A stretch of DNA of 64,000 bases from CAVUAF01 sp963739375 (GCA_963739375.1 CAVUAF010000014.1:62001-126000); one strand, 5' to 3'. Positions 33,759 to 43,664 are shown, numbered from the stretch's first letter. Numbers and translations: made by a program. Notes: a model not told the origin generated them from the letters alone.

Positions 33759-34409
33759 CTACGGTGCGGCGGGCGGGGTGCGGCGGCCCAGGTAGACGTC
33801 CTGGGCGGCGGCGAGGGTGCCCTGGGCGCGCAAGATGTACTCGACGGCGTCGCGGGCGGCGCCCTGCCCACCACGGCATGCGGTGATGTAGTGGGCGACG
33901 GCCTTGACCTCCTCGCGCGCGTTGGGCACGGCGATAGCCAGGCCGCAGACGCGCATCACCGGCAGGTCAATGATGTCGTCGCCGACGTAGGCGGTCTGCT
34001 CGTAGGTGAGGCCGGCGGCGGCAACGATCTCGTCGAGGGCGTCGATCTTGTTGGCGACTCCCTGGCGCACGTAGTCGAGACGCAGGTCGCGGGCCCGCAG
34101 GGCCACGGTCTCAGAAAGGCGCTTGGTGATGACGCCGGTCTTCAGGCCGGCGAAGCGCGCCAGCGTGATGGCGGTGCCGTCGTGGGCGTGGAAACCCTTG
34201 GCCTCGATGTGGCTGGAGCTGACGATGGCATAGCCGCCGGCGTCGGCTACGGCTGCTTTGGCACGCGCCAGGCCCGCACTGGGCGCCGCCGGCTCGGGCG
34301 CGAGGCCGGCCGCTCCCGGCGCGGGAAAGAGGAAGATGGTGCCGTCGGTGAGGACGCCGTCAACGTCGAAGAGCAGCAGCTTGATTTTGCGCGCACGCTC
34401 GGCGGACAT
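33759..34409 (-). CDS. kdsC: 3-deoxy-D-manno-octulosonate 8-phosphate phosphatase (KdsC-like HAD)
   Basis: KdsC removes phosphate from KDO-8-P in LPS core synthesis. The HAD motifs are clear: LLLFDVDGVLTDGTIF (nucleophile Asp in DVDGV), GVITKRLSETV, and YVGDDIIDLPVMRVCGLAIAV. The C0-type compact layout with a short cap matches KdsC. Between motif I and AHDGTAI there are about 37 extra residues (PAPGAAGLAPEPAAPSAGLA and more) rich in Ala/Pro/Gly, absent from most KdsC proteins. Total length is 216 aa instead of about 175-185. A GCTGGCT-word array lies directly upstream. Confidence 0.9.
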   Translation of the reverse strand: MSAERARKIKLLLFDVDGVLTDGTIFLFPAPGAAGLAPEPAAPSAGLARAKAAVADAGGYAIVSSSHIEAKGFHAHDGTAITLARFAGLKTGVITKRLSETVALRARDLRLDYVRQGVANKIDALDEIVAAAGLTYEQTAYVGDDIIDLPVMRVCGLAIAVPNAREEVKAVAHYITACRGGQGAARDAVEYILRAQGTLAAAQDVYLGRRTPPAAP

Positions 34410-34424
34410 GGGGCGATTGTAAAC

Positions 34425-34530
34425 CGCTGCTAGCTGCTGGCTGCTAGCTGCTGGCTACTGGCTGCTAGCTGCTGGCTGCTGGCTACTGGCTGCTGGCTAC
34501 TGGCTGCTGGCTTATGGCTTACTGCTTACG
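34425..34530. repeat. GCTGCTGGCTACTGGCT word array
   Basis: About 14 heptamers of the GCTGCTAGCTGCTGGCTACT type run between kdsC and lhr, in one orientation only, ending in TTATGGCTTACTGCTTACGG. Confidence 0.9.
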
Positions 34531-34604
34531 GTTTGCCGGGGTCACGCGGGCGCGGGGAAAGCGAACAATTGGCGAAACTCGAAAACGCGGATAGAATGGC
34601 GGGT

Positions 34605-37600
34605 ATGTCTCTCGCTCCCAGTCCTGACGCCCTGGCCTGGGCCCATCCGGTGGTGCGCGCGTGGTTCGAGCACCAGTTTGGCACGCCCACCGAGCCGCAG
34701 GAAGCAGGCTGGCCGCACATCGTGGCCGGGCGCACCACGCTGATCTCCGCGCCCACGGGCTCCGGCAAGACGCTGGCGGCATTCCTCGCCTGCATTGACC
34801 GGCTGGTGCGCCAGGCGATTGCGGGGACGCTCGCCAACCGCACCGAAGTGCTGTACATCTCGCCGTTGAAGGCGCTGGGGAACGACATCCAGAAGAACCT
34901 GGAAGCGCCGCTGGCGGAGATTATGGCGCTCGGGGCCGAGCAGGGACTGGTGCCGCGGGCGCAGGGGAAGTTGCCGGGGTTGGAGACGGCGCCGGATCCG
35001 CTGATCCGGACGGCGGTGCGCACCGGCGACACGCTCACGCGCGAGCGGCGGGCCATGCTGAAGCGGCCGCCGCACATCCTGGTGACTACGCCGGAGTCGC
35101 TCTACATCCTGCTGACGGCGGGCAAGAGCCGGGAGATGCTGCGCGACGTGGCAACGGTGATCGTGGACGAGATTCACGCGGTGGCCGGGTCGAAGCGCGG
35201 CTCGCACCTGGTGCTGTCGCTGGAGCGGCTGGAGCGGCTGGTGACGCAGGCGGGGCGGCCGGCGCCCAACCGCATCGGGCTGTCGGCGACACAGAAGCCG
35301 CTGGAGGAGATTGCGCACTTCCTGGCCGGGGCGGGGCGGCCGACGCCGACCATCGTCGACGTGGGGCACCAGCGCCAGCTCGACCTCGCCATCGAGGTGC
35401 CGGGGCAGGAGCTGGGGCCGGTGGCGTCGAACGAGATGTGGGACGAGCTGTACGCGCGCATCGCGCAGCTGGCGCAGGAACATCGCTCGACGCTGGTGTT
35501 CGTCAATACACGGCGGCTGGCTGAGCGGGTGTCGCACCACCTGGTGGAGCTGCTGGGGGAGGAGGCGGTGGCGGCGCACCACGGGTCGCTGGCGCGCAAG
35601 CTGCGGTTGCACGCGGAGCGGCGGCTGAAGAACGGCGAACTGCGGGTGCTGGTGGCGACGGCGTCGCTGGAGCTGGGGATCGACATCGGCAACGTGGACC
35701 TGGTGTGCGTGATCGGATCGCCGCGCTCGATTGCCATTGCGCTGCAACGCGTAGGGCGGTCCGGGCACTGGCGGGGCGCGATTCCCAAGGGGCGCATCTT
35801 CGCGCAGACGCGCGACCAACTGCTGGAATGCGCGGCGCTGGTGCGGGCCATCCACCAAGGCGAACTGGACCGCATCCTGATCCCGCCGGCGCCGCTGGAC
35901 GTGATGGCGCAGCAGGTGGTGGCGACCACGGCGGCGGAGACGGTGACGGAAGACGAGATGTTCGCGCTGGTGCGGCGGGCGTGGCCGTACCGCGAGCTGG
36001 CGCGCGCGGACTTCGACGCCATGCTGGGGATGCTGAGCGAAGGCATCGCGGCGGCGCGCGGACGCTACGGCAGCTACCTGCATCGCGACCAGGTGAACGG
36101 GGTGCTGCGGGCGCGGCGCGGCGCGCGCATGGTCGCCATCCTGAACGGCGGCGCGATCCCGGAAAACGCCCTGTACACGGTGGTGGCGGAGCCGGAAGGC
36201 GGCATGGTCGGGACCGTGGATGAAGACTTCGCAGCCGAGAGCCTGCGCGGCGACGTGATCCTGCTGGGCAACACCTCGTGGCGCATCCAGCGCATCGAGG
36301 CGGCCACCAGCCGGGTGCTGGTGGAAGACGCGCACGGGCAGGCGCCCAATATTCCCTTCTGGCTGGGCGAAGCGCCGGCGCGCACGGCCGAGCTGAGCCG
36401 CGCCATCGCCGCGCTGCGCGAGGAGATCAGCCGGCGCGTGCCGGGGAAGTACCCGGCGGCGCTGGAGCGCAACGCACCCGAGTTTCGCGCCTGCGTGGCG
36501 TGGCTGCACGAGGAGTGCGGGCTCGATGAAGCGGGCGCGGAGCAGGCGATTGACTACGTCGTGACCGGACGCGCGGTGCTGGGGACGGTGCCGACGCAGC
36601 ACACGGTGGTCGCCGAGCGCTTCTTCGACGAAGGCGGCGGGATGCAGCTGGTGATCCACGCGCCCTTCGGCGGGCGGATCAACAAAGCGTGGGGGCTGGC
36701 GCTGCGCAAGCGTTTTTGCCGGTCGTTCAATTTCGAGCTGCAGGCGACCGCCACCGACGACGGGCTGAACATCGCGCTGGCCGAGCAACACAGCTTTCCG
36801 CTGGGCGACGTTTTCCGCTTCCTGAACGCGGAGACGGTGCAGCCGATCCTGGAACAGGCGGCGCTGGCCGCGCCCGTCTTTCAGACGCGCTGGCGCTGGG
36901 ACGCCGGGCGGGCGCTGGCGCTGCTGCGCTTCCGCGGCGGGAAAAAACTGCCGCCGCAGATCCAGCGCATGCTTGCCGACGACTTGCTGGCCACGGTTTT
37001 CCCCGATTCGCGCGCCTGCCAGGAAAACCTTGTCGGCGACATCGAGATTCCCGAGCACCCGCTGATCCGCGAGGTCATGAAAGACGTGCTGGGCGAGGCG
37101 ATGGACCTGGCGGGGCTGCAGCAGGTGCTGCGCGGCATCGCCGACGGAAGCATCCGGACGGTGGCGGTGGATACGCCGGCGCCGTCGGTGTTTGCGCACG
37201 AAATCCTGAATGCGAACCCGTACGCCTACCTCGACGATGCGCCGCTGGAGGAGCGGCGGGCGCGCGCGGTCGAGATGCGGCGCATGCTGCCGGCGTCGGT
37301 GCTGGAGGAGGTTGGGGCGCTCGACCAGTCGGCGATTGCGCAGGTACGCGCGGAGGCCTGGCCGGACGTGCGCGATGCCGACGAACTGCACGACGCGCTG
37401 CTGACGCTGGTGGCGCTGCCGGAAGAGCTGGCGGGAGACGCCGGCTGGAAGCCGCTGCTCGAGCCGTTGCTGGCGAGCCGGCGCGCGGGCATCGCACGCG
37501 TAGACGAGCGGCGCTTGTGGTTTGCGGCGGAACGCGCGGTGGCGCTCGCGGCGATCTACCCCAATGCCGCAATCGAGGCGCAGCCGGGAGAGGTCGCTGC

Positions 37601-39044
37601 CGCGCCGGTCGAGCACAGCGACGCAGTGCTGGCGCTGGTGACCGGATGGATGCAGCACCTGGGACCGACGACCGCGGTGGCGCTGGGCGCGACGCTGGCC
37701 CTGGCGGAGAGCGAAGTCGAGCAGGCGCTGCTGCGCATGGAGGCAGCGGGATCGGTGCTCCGCGGGAAATTTGTGCGCGAGGAAGCGACGCCGGGGGAGG
37801 CGCTCGAATTCTGCGAGCGGCGGCTGCTGGCGCGGATTCACCGGCTGACGGTGGGGCGGCTGCGCAAGGCGGTGCAGCCGGTGACGCCGGCGGTGTTCAT
37901 GCGCTGGCTGCTGGAGTGGCAGCACGTGGCGCCGGGGGCACAGTTGGCGGGCGAGCGCGGGCTGCTGGAGGTGTTGCGGCAACTGCAAGGCTTCGAGATC
38001 GCCGCTAACGCCTGGGAGCGGCAGGTGGTGGCGCGGCGGCTGCGCGACTACGATCCCAAACAACTCGACCAGCTTTGCCTGACGGGCGCGGTGGGCTGGG
38101 GGCGGCTCTCGCCGCATCCGGCAACGATCGAATCTGCGGGGGAGGCGGGCGGGCCGCCTGCGTCACGGCGCCGGGTGGTCCCGACGAAAGTTGCGCCCAT
38201 CACCTTCTTCGTGCGCGAAGAGGCGGAGTGGATGGGGGCGGCGCCGCATCGCCTGCACGCCAGTGAGCCGAAACCCGGTCTGCCGAGTACGCCGCGCGAC
38301 CACGGCGTGGAACTTAGCGGCCTGAGCGCGGTGGCGCGCGAGGTGTTCGGGTTCCTGCAGCAACGCGGCGCGTCGTTCTTCGTGGACATCGTGCGCGGGG
38401 CCGGGCGGCTGAAGGCGGAGATCGAAACCGGGCTGTGGGAGCTGGTGGCGGCGGGGCTGGTGACGGCCGACGGCTTCGACAACCTGCGGTCGCTCATCGA
38501 TCCCAAGCGGCGCGCCGGGCAAGGCGCCGGCAAGACGGCGCGGCCGCGGCACGCCGCCGGGCGGTGGTCGCTGCTCTACGGCCCGGAGCACATCGAGCGG
38601 GAGCAGGCGATCGAATCGGCGTGCTGGATGCTGCTGGCGCGCTACGGCGTGGTCTTCCGCGACCTGCTGACGCGGGAGGCCAACCTGCCGCGCTGGCGCG
38701 AACTGGTCATGACCTTCCGCCGGCTCGAAGACCGCGGCGAAGTACGCGGCGGGCGCTTTGTGGATGGCTTCCTGGGCGAGCAGTTCGCGCAGCCGGTGGC
38801 GGTAGAGTCGCTGCGCGCCATGCGCGATCGCTCACCCCTGCCCGCCGACGGCGAGGGCGCCGAGCGCGCGCCCGCGGGCCCAACCGTCACCCTCTCCGCC
38901 GCCGATCCGCTGAACCTGGTGGGGATCATCGTGCCGGGCGAGCGGGTGCCGGCGATCTCCGGGTACGAAGTCGCGTTTCGCGATGGCGTGGCGGTAGCGC
39001 CGGAAGAGCGGGACACGCTGCTGCAAGCGGCGCTGGGCGACTGA
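34605..39044 (+). CDS. lhr: Lhr-like DEAD/H-box ATP-dependent helicase
   Basis: The 1479-aa protein is a large helicase of the Lhr family (long helicase-related), implicated in DNA repair. It has Walker A SAPTGSGKTLAAF (about 48), DEIHAV for Walker B (about 188), SATQKPLEE (motif III), VNTRRLAERVSHHL, TASLELGIDIGNVDLVC and the motif VI region RVGRSGHW. The Lhr winged-helix/beta-barrel domain follows. The long extension to about 1479 aa (with AREVFGFLQQRGASFFVDIV) corresponds to the Lhr C-terminal domain. MSLAPSPDALAW was chosen as start; MAGMSLAP at 34596 is also possible. The gene is intact despite its length. Confidence 0.95.
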   Translation: MSLAPSPDALAWAHPVVRAWFEHQFGTPTEPQEAGWPHIVAGRTTLISAPTGSGKTLAAFLACIDRLVRQAIAGTLANRTEVLYISPLKALGNDIQKNLEAPLAEIMALGAEQGLVPRAQGKLPGLETAPDPLIRTAVRTGDTLTRERRAMLKRPPHILVTTPESLYILLTAGKSREMLRDVATVIVDEIHAVAGSKRGSHLVLSLERLERLVTQAGRPAPNRIGLSATQKPLEEIAHFLAGAGRPTPTIVDVGHQRQLDLAIEVPGQELGPVASNEMWDELYARIAQLAQEHRSTLVFVNTRRLAERVSHHLVELLGEEAVAAHHGSLARKLRLHAERRLKNGELRVLVATASLELGIDIGNVDLVCVIGSPRSIAIALQRVGRSGHWRGAIPKGRIFAQTRDQLLECAALVRAIHQGELDRILIPPAPLDVMAQQVVATTAAETVTEDEMFALVRRAWPYRELARADFDAMLGMLSEGIAAARGRYGSYLHRDQVNGVLRARRGARMVAILNGGAIPENALYTVVAEPEGGMVGTVDEDFAAESLRGDVILLGNTSWRIQRIEAATSRVLVEDAHGQAPNIPFWLGEAPARTAELSRAIAALREEISRRVPGKYPAALERNAPEFRACVAWLHEECGLDEAGAEQAIDYVVTGRAVLGTVPTQHTVVAERFFDEGGGMQLVIHAPFGGRINKAWGLALRKRFCRSFNFELQATATDDGLNIALAEQHSFPLGDVFRFLNAETVQPILEQAALAAPVFQTRWRWDAGRALALLRFRGGKKLPPQIQRMLADDLLATVFPDSRACQENLVGDIEIPEHPLIREVMKDVLGEAMDLAGLQQVLRGIADGSIRTVAVDTPAPSVFAHEILNANPYAYLDDAPLEERRARAVEMRRMLPASVLEEVGALDQSAIAQVRAEAWPDVRDADELHDALLTLVALPEELAGDAGWKPLLEPLLASRRAGIARVDERRLWFAAERAVALAAIYPNAAIEAQPGEVAAAPVEHSDAVLALVTGWMQHLGPTTAVALGATLALAESEVEQALLRMEAAGSVLRGKFVREEATPGEALEFCERRLLARIHRLTVGRLRKAVQPVTPAVFMRWLLEWQHVAPGAQLAGERGLLEVLRQLQGFEIAANAWERQVVARRLRDYDPKQLDQLCLTGAVGWGRLSPHPATIESAGEAGGPPASRRRVVPTKVAPITFFVREEAEWMGAAPHRLHASEPKPGLPSTPRDHGVELSGLSAVAREVFGFLQQRGASFFVDIVRGAGRLKAEIETGLWELVAAGLVTADGFDNLRSLIDPKRRAGQGAGKTARPRHAAGRWSLLYGPEHIEREQAIESACWMLLARYGVVFRDLLTREANLPRWRELVMTFRRLEDRGEVRGGRFVDGFLGEQFAQPVAVESLRAMRDRSPLPADGEGAERAPAGPTVTLSAADPLNLVGIIVPGERVPAISGYEVAFRDGVAVAPEERDTLLQAALGD

Positions 39045-39075
39045 AACGTCCCGCGCCCCGGGGCGCGGGACGTTT
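39044..39075. terminator. 32-bp perfect palindrome overlapping the lhr stop codon
   Basis: AAACGTCCCGCGCCCC is followed directly by its exact reverse complement. The first A belongs to the lhr TGA. No loop or T-run follows beyond TTT, so it could be a weak terminator or a protein-binding site. Confidence 0.6.
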
Positions 39076-39127
39076 GCAGCGGCATCGCGAGGTGCTACCT
39101 TCGTTCTTTCCCTTATTCGAGGTCTGA

Positions 39128-40330
39128 ATGCCTGACAGCAAGCGCGAGCGCGACATCAGCACCCAGGTCGTCCATGCCGGCGAGCGGCGGGAGCCGCCGC
39201 ACGGGTGGCCGGTCAGCACGCCGATCTACACCACCGCGACCTACACCTATCCGACGATGGCAGAAATGGACCGCGTGTTCGGCGGCGAGGTGCCGGGCTA
39301 CGTCTACAACCGCTACGGCAACCCCACCAACACGGCGCTGGCCGACGCGATGATGACGCTGGAAGACGGCGCGGCGGCGTGCGTGTATGGCTCGGGGATG
39401 GCGGCGCTGCACGCTTCCCTGCTGGCCTGCGAGCTGGCGCCGGGGGCGAAGGTGCTGGCGTCGCAGGACCTTTACGGCGCCACCACCAACCTGCTGCTGC
39501 AGGTGATGACGCAGTTCGGGGTGGAGACGACGGTGGCGGACTTCTCCGACCTCGGGGCGCTGAAAGCGCGCGCCATGGAACTGAAACCGCGGGTGCTGCT
39601 GGCGGAGACGATTTCGAATCCGCTGCTCAAAGTGTGCGACATCGCCGGGGTGGCGGAGATTGGGCACGCGGTGGGCGCGCGGCTGATTGTGGACAACACC
39701 TTCGCCACTCCCTACCTGTGCCGGCCGCTCGCCCTGGGTGCGGACCTGGTGGCGCACAGCGCGACGAAATACCTGAGCGGGCACAACGACGCGACCGGGG
39801 GGGTGGTGGTGGCGCGCGACGCGGCGCTGGGCGCGCCGCTGGTGGCGATTATGAAGCTGGTGGGCGGCATCCTGAGCGCGTGGGAGGCGCACGAGATCGC
39901 GCGCGGCATCAAGACGCTGGCGCTGCGGGTGGAGAAGCAGTGCGCGAACGCCAGTCGCATCGCCCAGGAACTCCAGCGCGATCGGCGCATCGCGCGGGTG
40001 CATTATCCGGGGCTGGCCGAGGGAGCGGCGCAGGAGGTGCTGCGGCGCACGCTGCGGCCGCCGCACGGCGGGGCGCTGGTTTCGATCGAGCTGGCGGAGA
40101 ACACCAGGGAGGCGGCGTACCGCTTCCAGGACGCGCTGCAACTCTGCGTGCGCTCCACCAGCCTGGGCGACGTCTTCACCAGCGTGTTGCATCCGATGAC
40201 GGCGTCGCATCGCGACCTGCCGCCGGCGCGGCGGCGGGCGCTGGGCATCAGCGACGGGCTGGTGCGAATCTCGTTGGGGATCGAGAGCCCGGACGACATC
40301 CTGGACGACATCCGGCAGGCGCTGGGGTAG
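39128..40330 (+). CDS. Cys/Met metabolism PLP-dependent enzyme (cystathionine gamma-synthase/lyase family)
   Basis: The 400-aa protein shows the family signatures TPIYTTATYTYPTMAEMDRV, YNRYGNPTN, the PLP lysine in HSATKYLSGHNDATGG (Lys213), and VHYPGL and GLVRISLGIESPDDILDDIRQAL. The reaction (cystathionine gamma-synthase, gamma-lyase or methionine gamma-lyase) cannot be fixed from sequence reading alone. It lies in a window with metK and ahcY, consistent with sulfur amino-acid metabolism. It begins after a palindromic terminator with TTCGAGGTCTG upstream. Confidence 0.93.
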   Translation: MPDSKRERDISTQVVHAGERREPPHGWPVSTPIYTTATYTYPTMAEMDRVFGGEVPGYVYNRYGNPTNTALADAMMTLEDGAAACVYGSGMAALHASLLACELAPGAKVLASQDLYGATTNLLLQVMTQFGVETTVADFSDLGALKARAMELKPRVLLAETISNPLLKVCDIAGVAEIGHAVGARLIVDNTFATPYLCRPLALGADLVAHSATKYLSGHNDATGGVVVARDAALGAPLVAIMKLVGGILSAWEAHEIARGIKTLALRVEKQCANASRIAQELQRDRRIARVHYPGLAEGAAQEVLRRTLRPPHGGALVSIELAENTREAAYRFQDALQLCVRSTSLGDVFTSVLHPMTASHRDLPPARRRALGISDGLVRISLGIESPDDILDDIRQALG

Positions 40331-40332
40331 CA

Positions 40333-40365
40333 CCATTTGTGATTTGGGATTGGTGATTTGAGGGC
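40333..40365. repeat. ATTTGTGATTTGGGATTGGT word run
   Basis: A short GATTTG-type word run separates the PLP enzyme from the convergent VWFA-related gene. Confidence 0.6.
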
Positions 40366-40373
40366 GCGAGGCG

Positions 40374-42134
40374 CTACTTGCCGGGCAGGGCGGGCACCCG
40401 CAAGGGAGCGCTGACCGAACCGATACGTCCGCTCAGGTTGTCGCGCACCACGAAGCGGACCAGATAATCGCCGGGAGGGAGAGCCCAAAGCTGCGTGAAC
40501 GCCATGCCCTCCTGCTGGGCCTTTCGCAGGCCATCGGGGGTGAGGTGGCCATCGACCTGGCGCGCGAACGGCAGGGGCTTGTCCTTTTCGTTGGTGGGAC
40601 GGGCCCGGGCCGAGATGTCGAAGTTCAGGTGGTTGCGCTCCTCCGGGTCAATGGTGAGCGCCCCGGGACCGACATCAATCTCGAAACCGTTCTCCCGGCC
40701 CGAGCCGGCGCCCGGCGAATCCAGCGTCCACTTCACGGCGAGGGGAAGGCCGGTGTAATCCACCGGCGAGCGCGCCGCCACCGCCATCTCCGCATCCAGC
40801 GCGGATTTTGGGTCCCCCTTCCGATCCAGCTTCTCGACCAGGAAGCCGGTGCGGGCGCGCACCTGCACGCCGGACTTGCGGACTTTCACCTGCAGGGAGT
40901 GCCAGCCTTCTTTGGCGTGGGCGCGGTCGATGTAGAAGCCGAGTACGTAGTAGTAGGACGAGTCGTTCTCCGCCTCTTCAATCGCGGTTTCGCCATCGTT
41001 CCGGTTAATGAAGACCCGGCCGCCGGTGGCTTCGGCAATCAGGCGCATGGAGTCCAGGTTGTCGAGCTGGCGTCCGAAGGTCAGCAAGCCGCCGGCACCC
41101 ACCGGGTAAACCGCGACGTTGGCGTCGCTGAGCAACTGCAAGGTGCGCAGGAGCTTCGTCGACGGACCGGAAAGTTCCCGGCCCGCGTTGGGGCCAGCTT
41201 GCGCGACGCTATCGTTGATCGAGAAGCCGGAGGTCAGCCAGATGAGGGACTTGCGTCCGGGAATGCCGTGCAACTGTCGCGCCAGCACCTGCAGAGCTTC
41301 CAAGGTGAGGTCCACGCTGACCTTGCGACTGAACTGTGCCGCCTGGTCGCAGCCGTTGAAGAAGTCCGCCACCGCCCCTGGATTCTCCATTTGGCCGTCG
41401 CCTGCGCCGTCGGGCTCGGGCTCGTCGCCTTCGCCGCCGCGGGCGGGGAAAACTCCGCTGCTGGCGCCAGTTCTCACCGGGCATACTGATTGCCGAGCGG
41501 CATAGGCGTTCGTGATCTGTGGCTTGATGTTCTTCAGCGAGGCGAGCAGGGCATCGGAATCGGTGGTGATGTCGTGCAGGACGCGGAGAATGCCTCCCTC
41601 CAGCGTAATCAGGCCGATGGGGGTGCCCGGCCGCAAGTGTTTCAGGAGATATTGGACCATGGTCTGCCGGGCTGCAGCCTGGTACAGCACCGGATTGTGC
41701 AGCAGATCCAGAGCGATGATGGTGATGCGCCGCGGCCCGCTGGCGTTCTCGACGGTGTTGGTGTAGTAGCCGCGCACGGTGGCGCGCTGCACCGGGGCGT
41801 CGGTGGTCTTGATTTCCTCGAAGGTGGCGATTCTCAGTTCGCTGTCCTTGTCCTGGAGGGTGAAGTCATCGCGGGTGAGGCCGCGCACCGGGCCGGACTT
41901 GTCGCTCACCATCACCGGCACCAGGACCAGTTCGGCCCGGGCACGGAAGGTGGCGGCAGTTTGGGGCGGCCGGGACTGCGGCGAGGTCATCGGCGGCGGG
42001 ACCTGCGGGTCGGAGGCTGCGCCCGGCCGGCGCGCTTGCGGCACCGCCATCGCCGAGAGCAGGACCAGCGTGACTAGCGCAACTCTGAGTATCTTCCCCA
42101 CCCCGCAAATTATAACGCTCGCCGCGTGGAGCAA
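40374..42134 (-). CDS. Acidobacterial VWFA-related secreted protein
   Basis: The 586-aa exported protein (hydrophobic GKILRVALVTLVLLSAMAVP) contains the acidobacterial VWFA-related domain: ELVLVPVMVSDKSGPVRGLT, RDDFTLQDKDSELRIATFEE, ITIIALDLLHNPVLYQAAAR and SLIWLTSGFSI. The usual MIDAS DxSxS is altered to D-L-L-H-N, as is normal in this family. The C-terminus has VKVRKSGVQVRARTGFL, also typical. Such proteins are expanded in acidobacteria and of unknown function, possibly surface adhesion. A GTG 12 codons downstream (42098) is an alternative start. It is divergent from the DUF4015 gene. Confidence 0.9.
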   Translation of the reverse strand: MLHAASVIICGVGKILRVALVTLVLLSAMAVPQARRPGAASDPQVPPPMTSPQSRPPQTAATFRARAELVLVPVMVSDKSGPVRGLTRDDFTLQDKDSELRIATFEEIKTTDAPVQRATVRGYYTNTVENASGPRRITIIALDLLHNPVLYQAAARQTMVQYLLKHLRPGTPIGLITLEGGILRVLHDITTDSDALLASLKNIKPQITNAYAARQSVCPVRTGASSGVFPARGGEGDEPEPDGAGDGQMENPGAVADFFNGCDQAAQFSRKVSVDLTLEALQVLARQLHGIPGRKSLIWLTSGFSINDSVAQAGPNAGRELSGPSTKLLRTLQLLSDANVAVYPVGAGGLLTFGRQLDNLDSMRLIAEATGGRVFINRNDGETAIEEAENDSSYYYVLGFYIDRAHAKEGWHSLQVKVRKSGVQVRARTGFLVEKLDRKGDPKSALDAEMAVAARSPVDYTGLPLAVKWTLDSPGAGSGRENGFEIDVGPGALTIDPEERNHLNFDISARARPTNEKDKPLPFARQVDGHLTPDGLRKAQQEGMAFTQLWALPPGDYLVRFVVRDNLSGRIGSVSAPLRVPALPGK

Positions 42135-42215
42135 CTATAGGTAGCGCCGAGGGGACGGATGGGGCGTCAGCGTTCGTGGTACTCTCACCAGAGTTGCACT
42201 GACCGCGCGATCCGC

Positions 42216-43664
42216 ATGTCTCGTCGAATCGGTTGGCTCCTCGTCCCTCTGCTGTTTCTCGCGCTGGTGTCGCTGGTGTGGCGCGGAGCTGCGGCCCGGC
42301 AAGTCGGCGGCGCAGCACCGGCGAAAGCCGCGCCGGTAGCGGCCAAGACGGCCCCTGGCCCGGCGGCGGCGAACTCCTTTGTCTACACCGTTCCGGCCGC
42401 GCTGCCGGTGGCGACGGTAGTGCGGCGGCTGTGGCCCACGACCAGCTACATGACGCGCGCCGAGTTCGAAGCGGCGCTGCGTCAGGCCAACCACCTTGGC
42501 AACACCGCCAGTCTCAAGCCGGGACAGCAGTTGCAGGTCCCGGGATACGAGAGTGTGATCGTCGAAAAGCCCATCGCCACCGATCCGCATCTCGAGGTCC
42601 GCGCCATCTACCTGACGGGCCTCATGGCGGGCAGCCGGCTGGGGCTCGACCTGGTACGGCGCTGGCGCGAGGCGGGCGGCAATGCGGTGGTGTTTGACGT
42701 CAAGGACAGCGATGGCGGCGTCAACGTCCCGTTTCAACATCCGCTGGCGCCGCCGCACTCACCCGCGATCCCCAACCTGCCGAAGTACGTGCGCTGGCTG
42801 CACCAGCAGAACCTGTACGCAATCGCGCGGCTCGCCATCTTCCGCGACGGCACGCTGGTGCGCAGCCATCCGGAGCTGGCAGTGCGCTCGCGCCGCACGG
42901 GCACGGCGTGGCGGGAGAACGGAGCGCTGGTCTGGGCCGATCCCTCCGAGCGCCGCGTGCAGGAGTACAACCTGGCGCTGGCGCAGCAGGTGGCCAGCGC
43001 GGGGGTAGACGAGGTGCAGTTCGACTACGTGCGCTTCCCCGCCGAGGGCGACCAGAAGGACACGCAGTTCGCGTTTGAGAAAGAAAACCCCGCCTGGCAG
43101 CGGCACGACGTGATCACCGACTTCGTCGCGCGCGCCTATGCCACGCTGCACCCGCAGGGCGTGCTGGTGTCGCTCGACGTCTTTGGCGTGACCGCGTGGC
43201 AGGACCCGGAGGACCTGGCGGAAACCGGGCAGGACGTGGCCGAGCTGGCGCGGCACTGCGACGTGCTCTCGCCCATGATCTATCCCTCGCACTTCTTCCA
43301 CATGGACGGGTATGCCCGGCCGGGCGACGCCCCGGAGCACTTCATCGGGACTTCGATGGAGCGCTTCCAGAAAATCATGGCGGAAGTGAAGCGGCCGGGG
43401 GCGAAGCAAGAGGGCGTCATTCTGCGACCGTGGCTGCAGGCGTTCCGCTGGCGCACCAAGAGCTACAGCGTGGACTACGTGCTGACGCAGGTGCGGGTGG
43501 CGAAGGCGCACGGCGGCAACGGGTTTCTCTTCTGGAACGCGGCCAACCTCTACAGCGAGCCGCTGAAGGCGATGGGGATCATGCGGCAGGATCCGACGCA
43601 GTATTTCCGCGGCGACGAGATTCCGAAGCGGGCGGCGTCACGCGCGACCAGCACCGGGCACTGA
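42216..43664 (+). CDS. DUF4015 putative glycoside hydrolase, exported
   Basis: The 482-aa protein has a signal peptide (MSRRIGWLLVPLLFLALVSL), a LysM-like or peptide-binding segment (LKPGQQLQVPGYESV), then the DUF4015 TIM-barrel: VRAIYLTGLMAGSRLGLDLV, NAVVFDVKDSDGGV, ARLAIFRDGTLVRSHPELAV, QFDYVRFPAEGDQ, VSLDVFGVTAWQDPEDL and PMIYPSHFFHM. This domain is predicted to be a glycoside hydrolase acting outside the membrane. No classical GH catalytic pair is proven, though conserved D in FDVKDSDG and FDYVRFP are candidates. An ilvE gene lies downstream. Confidence 0.88.
   Translation: MSRRIGWLLVPLLFLALVSLVWRGAAARQVGGAAPAKAAPVAAKTAPGPAAANSFVYTVPAALPVATVVRRLWPTTSYMTRAEFEAALRQANHLGNTASLKPGQQLQVPGYESVIVEKPIATDPHLEVRAIYLTGLMAGSRLGLDLVRRWREAGGNAVVFDVKDSDGGVNVPFQHPLAPPHSPAIPNLPKYVRWLHQQNLYAIARLAIFRDGTLVRSHPELAVRSRRTGTAWRENGALVWADPSERRVQEYNLALAQQVASAGVDEVQFDYVRFPAEGDQKDTQFAFEKENPAWQRHDVITDFVARAYATLHPQGVLVSLDVFGVTAWQDPEDLAETGQDVAELARHCDVLSPMIYPSHFFHMDGYARPGDAPEHFIGTSMERFQKIMAEVKRPGAKQEGVILRPWLQAFRWRTKSYSVDYVLTQVRVAKAHGGNGFLFWNAANLYSEPLKAMGIMRQDPTQYFRGDEIPKRAASRATSTGH

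Noticed and set aside
34542..38117. Long minus-strand open frame opposite lhr (1191 codons)
   Set aside because: It is a shadow frame of the Lhr helicase, which has all its motifs.
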